Assembly: GCA_948144175.1 (NCBI GenBank)
Contig: CANXME010000106.1
Span: 930,001-994,000 of the forward strand
Source: Closterium sp. NIES-65
Taxonomy: Eukaryota > Streptophyta > Zygnematophyceae > Desmidiales > Closteriaceae
Length of the DNA stretch: 64,000 nt
Direction of reading: 5' to 3'
Position 1 is the first letter of the stretch. Every line of letters starts with the position of its first letter. The position numbers and the translations under genes were made by a program. Of the stretch, positions 44,660 through 54,500 are shown one piece after another. Under the pieces are notes generated by a model, which saw only the letters and a program-made list of their open reading frames with translations, made no database searches and was not told where the DNA came from.

Positions 44660-45672
44660 ACATCGCCGACGCCCTGACCCGACCGAGAGTACAATCCGCT
44701 GCAGTACTCATCACCCACTCGAACCCATTAATTACCGGACTATTTACCCACGGCTACACGACGGACCCATTCTTCACAACGGGAAATCATCAGCAAGCTA
44801 CGACGCAGAAAGGGGACTATTACCTAAAAGCCAGAACCGAACGGATTTGGGTTCACGCTTACCGAGTGCTGCGTGAACTTCTCATCCAGGAGATCCACGA
44901 TTCGAACTTCTCCAGACACTTCGGGGTTGATAAAATCCAGAAACAACTGCACTGTCAATATTACTGGCCTGATTCATCAAACGACGTCCAACGCTATGTG
45001 TCCTCATGCAAGGTGTGCCAAGCAATGAAATCGACACGTCAGCGACCAGCAGGGCTGCTGCAACCCCTCGAGCCACCCAAACGACCGTGGCAGCAAGTGA
45101 CGATGGATTTCGTCACGGGGATGCCAGCTGGGCCGACAGGCAACGACGCTGTTCTCGTCGTCGTCGATCGCTTCACAAAAATGGCGCACTTCGCACCATG
45201 CCGAACAACAATCACAGCCAAAGAAACTGCGCGCCTCTTCATCTCAACGGTCGTGCGACTGCACGGCATCCCTTCGGCGATCATCAGCGACCGAGACCCA
45301 AAGTTCACATCCAAGTTCTGGAAGGAAACATGGGCGCAGTACGGCATGAAGCTACAGTTCTCATCGGCATACCACCCACAGACGGACGGTCAAACCGAGC
45401 GGACCAACCAGACCATGGAGCAGCTGATCCGGACAAACTGCCCCGACCCTGCCCGCTTGGAAGACTCGCCCGCGATGTTGGAATTCGCTTTCAACAACGC
45501 ACGGTCCAGCACGACTAATCACTCCCCATTTTTCCTGAATTACGGGATGGACCCGACAGTTCCCACGACAACTACTCTCGACAATCCGATCCCGAGGTCA
45601 CAGACTTTCATGACAGAACTTCAGGAAGTCCGAGAAAAAGCCGCAGACGCAATTCGCAAGGCGAATATTACT
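44660..45672 (+). mobile_element. Ty3/gypsy-2 segment 5: integrase
   Basis: After a short tether it shows the integrase HHCC zinc-binding domain (H...H near 44920-44935, CKVC near 45010), then the DDE core: MDFVTGMP with the first Asp (~45105), SDRDPKF (~45290) and HPQTDGQTERTNQ (~45370-45420), followed by the LEFAFNNA and FFLNYG motifs. The stretch 44866-45672 is one long open frame. It is interrupted by a TRIM with the duplication TTACT. Well preserved relative to the rest of the fossil. Confidence 0.92.
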
Positions 45673-46049
45673 TGTCAGAATCCCAACCACTAGACCATTG
45701 GGATAAAAGGGCTTGTTTCAGTAGCGGGTCAGTGCGCCCATAACCCCACAGGCAAACGCGCCTGTAACCCCCCTTAGGATCGATCGGGGATCTCACAGTG
45801 TAGCTCTACTGACACCCCCCCACACTCGGAGGCCTAGGACTGAGCACAGTGGCAACGGCCAACATGTGCCTACACCGGGATTCGAACCCGAGACCGCTCT
45901 GATACCATGTCAAAATCCCAACCACTAAACCATTGGGATAAAAGGGCTTGTTTCAGTAGCAGGTCAGTGCGCCCATAATCCCCCAGGCAAACGGGCCTGT
46001 AACCCCCCTTAGGATCGATCGAGGATCTCACAGTGTAGCTCTACTGATA
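45673..46049 (-). mobile_element. TRIM (miniature LTR element) with tRNA-like promoter
   Basis: 377 bp inserted in gypsy-2 integrase; target duplication TTACT (45668-45672 and 46050-46054). Terminal repeats of 142 bp each (45673-45814, 45908-46049) flank a 93-bp core and differ at about 8 positions (~6%). On the minus strand the order is LTR, primer site TGGTATCAGAGC (45907-45896), core, polypurine tract GTGTGGGGGGG, LTR, which is the full LTR-element plan with no coding. A perfect pol III A box (TGGTTTAGTGG, 45932-45922) lies near the 5' LTR end and a perfect B box (GGTTCGAATCC, 45888-45878) in the core, 33 bp apart. Confidence 0.88.
45878..45932 (-). promoter_or_regulatory. Putative RNA polymerase III A/B-box promoter in TRIM
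   Basis: The A box TGGTTTAGTGG fits TRGYNNARNNG at all positions and the B box GGTTCGAATCC fits the GGTTCRANNCC consensus. Spacing of 33 bp is within the tRNA range. The primer-binding site lies between them, so the unit overlaps the LTR-core junction. The motif fit is seen; pol III use is inferred. Confidence 0.55.
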
Positions 46050-46384
46050 TTACTTCCCGCAAATACACCAACCTTCTACGACGGGAACTCGTCTTGACAA
46101 CTGGGCAACTAGTGCTTCTTGACACGAAGAACCTGCACCTGCCCGGTCCATCGAAACTACGGCCACGATTTTGCGGACCGTTCAAGATTCTCAAGATGGT
46201 GACACCTGTCACCGCGAAGCTGTTGCTACCCGACGATTGGCGCATTCATGACGCCTTCCACATTAGCCTTCTTCCGAAGTTCGTGCCAGCAATGACCGAC
46301 ATCGCACATCAGCAAGCTGCCCCGACAGCACGACCTGTCCCAGATGTTGGGCTGGAAAGGCCCTTAGGATCTTTGCAGGGGTGA
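46050..46384 (+). mobile_element. Ty3/gypsy-2 segment 6: integrase end and chromo-like domain
   Basis: It resumes after the TRIM with GQLVLLDTKNLHLPGPSKL and FCGPFKILKMVTPVTAKLLL, then the sequence DAFHISLLPKFV typical of gypsy integrase C-termini leading to a chromodomain. Coding ends at a stop at 46382-46384. The 3' LTR of gypsy-2 is not seen, because another element's LTR begins here. Confidence 0.88.
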
Positions 46385-46789
46385 ACTCTAAGTAGAGTTG
46401 GTGTAGTAGCGGAAGCGTTCATTAAAGAGTTGTGAACCACCTTGCGCTAGTATGTGAGGGCAAAGTAAGTTGATTAAAACAAGGAGATACAAGATTGTAT
46501 AAGAGTACAAGGAATATGAAAGGATACGGTTATAACTGTTTTACTTGTTGCTGTTGCGGTTCGATACAGTGACAACTCGGGCAACTGCTCTGTAGCAAGT
46601 CAGTTGTGTGTCCTTGCTGTCGCGTTGTACTTGTCAGGTCAAAGGTCGCTGACCTTTGACTTTCGCGTAACCTCCAGCAGTTACTTCAACCTCCGAGGGT
46701 TGACTCGCTGGTGCCTCGATATGCTTTGCTTCGCTTGTGTCTTGATGTTTCGATACGATAGAGGCGCTTAGGACCGACTGTTTCCAACA
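46382..46789 (-). repeat. 3' LTR of copia family 2
   Basis: About 408 bp. On the minus strand it starts TGTTGGAAACAGTCGG right after the purine tract GAAGCGAAGGGGAG. The other end (near TTAGAGTTCA) is less certain. Much longer than the ~130-bp LTRs of A-F. Confidence 0.65.
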
Positions 46790-47443
46790 CTCCCCTTCGC
46801 TTCTGGAGTGTCGCTGACGTGGCTCTATCCCGTCAGCAGCATGCAGTATTCGAACTTCTGCTTTCCGAGCTTCTTGGTCAGGTAGTCAGCTGCCATCTTG
46901 GATGTGGGACAGTATGACAGCTCGAGCCTTCCCTTCTCGATCTCATCCTTCACGAAGAAATATCACAGGGCGATGTGTTTTGTCCTGTTCGCGAAGCCGT
47001 TCTTGTTGGCGATGCGAATTGCCGACTTGCTGTCGCAGAACAGGGTAAAGTTGGGTAACTCGGCTAACTTCGCTTCTTCCAGCAGCTCGCGAAGATAGAG
47101 TCCTTCCTTGGTGGCTGAGCAAAGTGCAATATATTATGCTTCAGCTGACAAGAGAGCAATTAATTCCTGCCTGCTCGATTGCCAAGAGATAGGTCCGATA
47201 GGTTTGAGGCGGTAGATGTAGCCGGTGCGTGAGCGCCTATTGTCGGAGTCGCTAGCGTGATCAGCGTCGACGTAGCCGATTAACTTAGTCGGTGTGGTTG
47301 CGTTCTTGTAGTAAGTTAGGCCGATCGTTGGGGTGCTGACGAAGTAGTGAAGAGCGCGGTCGAGCTCCGCCAGATGTTCTACTTCAGGCTTCTTGAGGTA
47401 GGTGGCGAGTTGGCTTGCGGAGTATGAGAGGTCGGGGCGACAG
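46382..47443 (-). mobile_element. Copia family 2 fragment: RNase H end and 3' LTR
   Basis: Minus-strand 3' end of a different copia family. The LTR is about 46382-46789. To its right the minus strand encodes the copia RNase H: RPDLSYSASQLATYLKKPEV, GYVDADHASDSDNRRSRTGY, SKSAIRIANKNGFANRTKHI and SYCPTSKMAADYLTKKLG. It is not closely related to A-F. It is cut at 47443 by copia E (5-bp left flank GACAG). Only the 3' end is present; about two or three breaks. Confidence 0.85.
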
Positions 47444-47574
47444 TGAGAAGAATTGAACGAGAATGAAATGAGTATGAACGAAGTGAGTACAAATAGGAAA
47501 CCCTAATTGTGTTGTACCCCCTATGGGATACCCCACTATAGCCTAAACAAACAAGTAAGCTATGTGTTCTGACA
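47444..47574 (-). repeat. 3' LTR of copia E
   Basis: 131 bp; minus strand TGTCAGAACACATAGC to CAATTCTTCTCA. The 5 bp to its left, GACAG, would be the target duplication, but no partner is found on the far side of F. Confidence 0.88.
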
Positions 47575-50500
47575 CACCCCCATAGGCAAAGTGGGGGAGA
47601 ACAAGGGGTCACAAGACCAGTCAAGCAAAGCAAAGCAAAGCTCAGGGTGGATCACAAAGTCACCACGCATTCCGAGCACAAGTTCAAAGGCCACAAGGCC
47701 AGTTCACATGCAAGATCATATATAGAGGAATACAAGAGTCAAGCAAGCAAGAGCAAGAGTATATATATGCGAAGGTACAAGCAAGGTCAAGAGGAGAGCA
47801 AGTGAGGCAAGACAGGCACAAGACCCAACTGCGTGCAGCAACGCTGATGATCACAAGGCGCAAGTGCCTTGGTGAAGACATCAGCAGTGTTGGCCTCAGA
47901 GGCCACGTACGCAAGTCGCAGCTGTCCACGCTGCTGTAGCTCACGAGCAAGAAAGTAGCGAAGAGCAATGTGCTTCGTTCTGTGCTCCAGTCGCTGCTCT
48001 CGACACAAGGCCAGCATGGCCTTGTTGTCTACGTACAGGACTGGAGGAGAACGAGGCTGCTCTCCAAGGTCGGTCAGCAAGTAGGTGAGCCAGCGTAACT
48101 CCTGTGCAGCCATAGCCCCAGCGTAGATCTCAGCCTCACAACAGGAGCCGAGAACAGAAGACGAGCGAGTAGCTCGCCACGAGACAGAGCCGGAACCAAG
48201 GCTGAAGGTGTAACCCTGTGACGACCGCTGCGTAGCCTGGTCGTCAGCCCAAGAAGCGTCTGCGTGCCCAGTGAGGACCACTGGACTGCGCCCTCCGAGC
48301 ACTAGCCCCATGCCCGACGTACTGCACAAGTAGCGCAACACCCTCTTCGCTGCAGCCATGTGCTCTGGTCGGTGTCTCCCAGGAGCAACAAAGCGTGCGA
48401 GAATGCTAAGAGGGTATGCGAGGTCAGGTCGTGTGCAGGTCATCAGGTACATGAGGCAGCCAACAAGCTCTGCAAACGGGCCACTCGACTCTACGGACTC
48501 ATCCGAAGGCAGAGCTGAGAGCGAGTGGCGAGTAGGCAGAGGAGTGGCCTGAGGCGAGGAGTACGTGAAGCCGAAGCGCTGAAGGACCTGCTGCACCATG
48601 TGTGACTAAGTCAGGGTAATGGTGCGGCGTGCTCTGTCCCGGGTGATCTGCAAGCCAAGGTAGCTGCGCAGTTCACCCAGGTCAGTGCACGTGTGTCTCT
48701 TCTGCAGCTCGGACTTCACGTAGGCGAGTCCAGCAGTGTCAGCTGTGGCAAAGACCAAGTCGTCGACGTACACGAGGATGTAGAACGGCGGCAGAGAGGT
48801 GTCGGTGCGCAGAAACAGCGACGGGTCGGCAGTGGAAGGAGCAAACCCAAGTGCCGCGAGCGTAGTCCTCAGTGTGTCGTGCCACTCACGTGGCGCCTGG
48901 CGGAGACCGTAGACTGGACGCCGGAGACTCCACTGGGTACCAGGAGGGAAAGACCCAGTGAAGCCAGGTGGGCGACGCAGCCAGATCTCCTCGTGCAGGC
49001 TGCCCTGCAAGAAAGCTGTGTTGAAGTCGAGAGAGTGCAGCTCGTAGTCACGGTGAGCAGCAACGTGCAGCAGAACCCAAAGAGTGGTCATCTTCGGGGT
49101 GGGGGAGAAGGTTTGAAAGTAGTCAACCCCTTGCCGCTGACTGAAGCCACGAGCCACGTAACGCGCCTTGAAGACAGGCGGAGAACCCGGCGGCCGCTTC
49201 ACCCTGAAAATCCACATGCCACTGACGATGTTCGCCCCAGGAGGGGGAACAGCGTCAACGTAGGTGCCTGTGGACTTCCAGGAAGCCATCTCTGCATCCA
49301 TAGCTGCCTGCCACTGAGAGCAGTAGGGACCCTCTATCGCCTCCGCGTAAGAGCGCGGAGTCGGGATGTCTGGTGCATCCGGGTCTCCCTCAGGGGCTAG
49401 CAGTACAGACGCGAGACGAGGTGAAGCGGCGGCCAGACACTGGAACTCCTCCTGCCTGTCCTCAAGGACGTCCGTGCCAAGGGCACACTCACCCCCGAAG
49501 GACGGAGGACAGGCGGACTCAGACTCAGTGACAAGACGAGCAGCGTAGTCTAGACGACAGCGCGCAGCAAAGTCGACAAGCTCAGTGACAAGGGCAGACG
49601 CAGCAGACGACTCGAAGGAGGGGTCAGTGACAGCATTAGCCAGGAGACGCGTGACAGTAGGACTGGCAGCACGAAGAGAGTCCGACTCCGGGTCGGCAAG
49701 AGCAGGAAGAGAGGAAGCAGGAGGAGAAGGCAAAGGGGCACGCAGAGGAGCAGTGGACAGACGCAGTGACATCCGGTGCGTGCCGGGGACAGGAGGAGGA
49801 CGCTGACGCGACCCGCGACCACTAGCGCGCTCAGTACGAACAGGCGACACAGGATGAGACGCAGGCTCACGACGCTCAGTAAGACCTCCAGTCGGACCAG
49901 CGTAGGGAGAAGGAGCAGGCAAAGGGGAGGCAGGCTGTAGTTGTGGCTGTGACCGGACAGGCTGCGGACCCTCTAAGGGAGGAGGAGGAGGTGTAAGACC
50001 AAGAACCTGCTGCAGGAGCGGAACGAAGTACGGTCGGGGCCGCGCGGCGACGCTAGAAACAGCAGGAACAGCACCAGTAGCCCCGGAAGGAGCACCCACT
50101 CCAGCAGCACCTCCAGCAGCACCACCTGAAGCTCCAGAACCCCCAGCCGCAGCACCAGGAGCACTGTCAGTCGGACCGCCAACGGCAGGCTCAGCGCCAA
50201 CACCCTCAGCAGGACCAGCTCCAGGAGAACTCTCAGACCCAGCAGCTCCAGCACCCACAGTACGAGCACCGGCGGGACGCGCGGCAGCAGTACCCTCTGC
50301 AGTCGAAGAACCACCCGCACCAGCAGCACGCCTCCAGCGCCTGGCAAACCACTCACGCAGCTCCTGTGGGGAGAGTGGCTCCCGGCGAGACGAAGCACCC
50401 CCAGGCACAGCACCTCCAGGCTCAGAACCCCTAGACACAGCACCCCCAGGCACAGCACCCCCAGGCTCAGCAACCTCAGGCACAGCACCCCCAGGCGCAG

Positions 50501-51520
50501 CACCTCCAGGCTCAGCACCCCAGGCACAGCACCCCCAGTCTCCGCACCTCCAGGCTCAGCACCCCTAGGCACAGCACCCCCAGGCTCAGCACCCCCAGGC
50601 TCAGCACCCCCAGACCCGGCACCTCCAGGCTCAGCACCCCCAGACTCCGCACCCCCAGGCTCAGCTCCCGCAGCAGCACCAGAGTCACCAGTGACCTCGA
50701 CAGGCTCGACCGCGTCTACCTGGGACACACCTGAAGGGGCAGGACCCTGAGGGGGGAGGGGGACTACCGGGGGGGGACCTGGTACCAAGAAGAGCGGGGG
50801 TGGGGGGAGGGACGGAGTGCGGTAGGGGAAGAGGCGGTAGTAGGGTACCGACTCGTCGAACGTGACGTCCTGGGAGGACAGAACACGTCGAGAGGTGGGG
50901 TGGTAAAACTGCCACCCAGGGGCGTCGGGGGGGAACCCCAGGAAGACGCAGGGAGAAGCACGAGGGGACAGCTTGTCCGCAGAGAGGTCGCGAACAAATG
51001 CCCGAGATCCCCAGACCCGGAACGCCGACGCATCGCCAACCTTCCCCGTCCACAGCAGGGCTGGGGAGGTCTCCGGTCGAGAGACCCTGGGGTGGAGGTT
51101 GATCTGGTGCGCAGCGTACCTGACCGCAAACGGCCACAGAAAATGGGGAGCAGCCGCATGCATCATGGACGTACGAGCGACGTCCATGACCATGCCAATG
51201 CGGCGCTCAGCAATCCCATTCTGCTGTGGTGAGTCCGGAAGCGTGAAGGTCTGACGGATGCCTCGCGCACGACAGTAGGCACTCAGGAGGCCAGAGGAGG
51301 ACTCTCCGCCTCTGTCCGAGTGCAGACGTAAAACAGGGAAGTCAGAGCCAAAGCTCCTCCGAAGCTGGAGACGAGCTGCGCGGATCCAGTCGATCAACAC
51401 CTCAGTGACCTCACCCTTGCTGCGCAAGGGGAAGACTGTGGTGTAACGCGAGTAGTCGTCAACCACCAGCAGGAAGTAGCGCTCCTGACCCTGTCCACGG
51501 ACGCGGGCTGGGCCCCACAC
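47444..51520 (-). mobile_element. Ty1/copia fragment E: integrase to 3' LTR
   Basis: Minus-strand 3' half of an A-type copia: 3' LTR 47444-47574, RNase H ~48350-47787, reverse transcriptase ~49400-48590 (YVDDLVFATADTA), Gly/Ala/Pro linker ~50700-49750 and integrase ~51520-50760. It stops inside the integrase core at 51520, where plus-strand copia F sequence begins. No 5' LTR, leader or gag. Very similar to fragment G at the left edge of the window. Broken, with about two or three breaks. Confidence 0.9.
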
Positions 51521-54500
51521 GTTTTGTTGCCCTCTGTCGCCTCTGCTGCTGCGGCCGACCTCGTTGGTCTTGAGTCGGTCGGTGCGGCGTCTGCCCCTAG
51601 TGGGAGACGTTCCTCTGGCAAGGGCAAGGGGGGCAAGGGCGCGGGTGGAGCTAGCGGGGGTGGTGGAGGTGGCGATGGAGGCGGCGGAGGGAGTTGGGGT
51701 GGCGGTGGGAGTGGCGGCGGGGGTGGAGGTGGCGGTGGCAGCAGCGGAGGCGGTAGCGGTGGGAGCGGAGGCAGCGGTGGTGGCGGAGGTGGAGGCGGCG
51801 GTGGTGGAGGAGGTGGAGCTGGTCGGGGTGGTGCTTCGCAGCGGAGCGGCTCCGGTGGTGGTCAGCGCCAGCAGCAGCAGCAGCAGCAGCAGCGTTCTCG
51901 GGACATCCCCCCTCCTCAGCAGCTCCGTGAGTGGTACACGCAGCGTCAGCGTGGTGGGGGTTTCGGTCCGTGCACCTACGTCCTTCGCTCCGGCGACCGC
52001 GTTGGTGAGCAGTGTGGGGGTGCCCACCCCACCCAGCGCTGCTTTGGCCGCCTGACGGACGCTTGGCGTCAGCAGTTCCCGGAGGCTAGTGAGATCCCCT
52101 GCTGGGGAGAGCTGTCTAGGGCAGGTGTTGCTATCTATGATCTTGACTTTGATGCTATCCTTGCTGCCATGTATGCTGTGACTATTAGTGATGAGGGTGA
52201 CTGTTACCGGTGTTTCCCGCTCGACCTGAGCATTGGTACTGCTGCGCTAGGTGCTAGTGAGGCTGCTGCTCTAGGTGCCAGCGCGTTTGCACCCTCAGGT
52301 ACTGGTGAGGCTGCGCTCTCAGGTACCGCGTCGGCTTCGGCCTCCCTCACCTTCACACTTGACTCAGGGGCTTCGCGCTCCTTCTTTCGAGACGGCACCA
52401 CACTCACGCCGCTTGGTCGGCCGGTTGCAGTCTCCCTGGCAGACCCCTCTAGGGGTCCTGCCCTCTCTCACTTCTCCACTATCCTCCCGTGTCCGGCTGC
52501 CCCCTCTGGCACCTTGTCTGGTCTTTACCTCCCCTCGTTCTCGACGAACTTGGTGAGTGGTGCTGACCTGCAGGATGTGGGGGTTCACCATTTTACTCCT
52601 GCGAGTCAGCGGGTGACCCACTGCTAGGACGCACGCACGGGCCGGCACCTGGCCACGTTTTTGCGTCGGCCGGGGTCGAGCCTCTACACCCTGACCACTG
52701 GGTCCCCTACTGTCCCTGCGTCTCGCCAGGTAGCTGCGTCGGGTCAGGTGTTTGCTGCAGCGTCCAGGTCTGGTCCTGAGTCTGCCCCCTGCTCGTGTTG
52801 CCTCCTGTCTCACGAGACTCTCCTCTGGCACCACTGTCTTGGTCACCCCTCCCTGCCTCGTCTCCAAGGCATGGCTTCCCGTGTCCTTGTCTCTAGTCTT
52901 CCCCGGTCTCTCCCTCCCCTTCCTCCGGGGCCTGGTCCTTCCTGTGTCTCCGGTGTCGAGGGGCAGCTGCGGGCTGCCCCTCACTCCTCTCAGTTTCCCC
53001 CGACAGAGGCCCCGCTGCAGACGCTTCACATGGACGTGTGGGGCCCGGCCCGCGTCCGTGGACAGGGTCACGAGCGCTACTTCCTGCTGGTGGTTGACGA
53101 CTACTCGCGTTACACCGCAGTCTTCCCCTTGCGCAGCAAGGGTGATGTCACTGAGGTGTTGATCGCCTGGATCCGCGTAGCTTGTCTCCAGCTCAGAAGG
53201 AGCTTCGGCTCGGACTTTCCTGTTCTGCGTCTGCACTCTGACCGAGGCGGAGAGTTCTCCTCTGGCCTTCTGCGAGCCTACTGTCGTGCGCGAGGCATCC
53301 GCCAGACCTTTACGCTTCCGGACTCTCCACGGCAAAATGGGATTGCTGAGCACCGCATTGGCATGGTCATGGACGTCGCTCGTACCTCCATGATGCATGC
53401 GGCTGCCCCCCATTTTCTGTGGCCGTTTGCGGTTCGGTACGCGGCGCATCAGATCAACCTTCACCCCAGGGTCTCCAGGCCGGAGACCTCCCAAGCCTTG
53501 CTGTGGACGGGGAAGGTCGGCGATGCGTCTGCGTTCCGTGTCTGGGGATCTCGGGCGTTTGTCCGCGACTTGTCTGCGGACAAGCTGTCCCCTCGTGCTG
53601 CTCTCTGTGTCTTCCTTAGCTTCCCCCCTGACGCCCTTGGGTGGCAGTTCTACCACCCCACCTCTCGTCGTGTTCTGTCCTCCCAGGACGTCACGTTCGA
53701 CGAGTTTGTCCCCTACTACCGCCTCTTCCCCTACCGCACTCCTTCCCTCCCCCCGCCACCGCACTTCCTTGTGCCAGGTCCCCCCTCGGTGGACCCCCTC
53801 CCCCCTCAGGGTCCTGCCCCTTCAGGTGTGTCCCAGTTAGATGCAGTCGAGCCGGTCGAGGTTGCTGGTGACTCTGGTACTGCTGCGTGTGCTGAGCCTG
53901 GGGGTGCTGAGTCTGGGGGTGCTGAGCCTGGGGGTGCTGAGTCTGGGGGTGCTGAGCCTGGGGGTGCTGAGCCTGGGGGTGCTACGACTGGGGGTGCTGA
54001 GCCTGGGGGTGCTATGACTGGGGGTGCTGGGCCTGGGGGTCCTTCGCCTGGGGGTGATGCGTCTTGAGCTGCTGAGCCTGGGGGTGCTGAGTCTGGGGCT
54101 ACTGAGCCTGGGGGTGCGGAGCCCGCGGCCGCTGGACCTACTTGTGTGGCGTCTGACGGTGCTGCGCCTGGTGGTTCTCCGGGTGCTTTGTCTCGGCGTG
54201 AGCCACTCTCTCCACAGGAGCTGCGCGAGTGGTTTGCCCGACGCTGGAGGCGTACTACTGGAGCTGGTGCTTCTTCGGCTGCTGAGGGTGCTGGTGCCGC
54301 CGGTCCCGGAGGTGCTAGTCCTGCGAGTGCTACTGGAGTCGGAGCTACTGAGGGTGTTGGCGCTGAGGCTACTACTGTCAGTCCTGGCGGCGGTCCTGCT
54401 GCGCGTGCTGCTGGTGCTGCTGGAGGTACTGGAGCTGGAGGTGCTGTTGACGCTGGTGCTGCCGCTGGGGGTGCTGGTGCTGTCCGTGCTGTGTCTGGAG

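Noticed and set aside
45870-45945. A genuine tRNA gene
   Set aside because: A and B boxes fit, but the sequence is split across an LTR junction and has no clear acceptor stem or anticodon arm.
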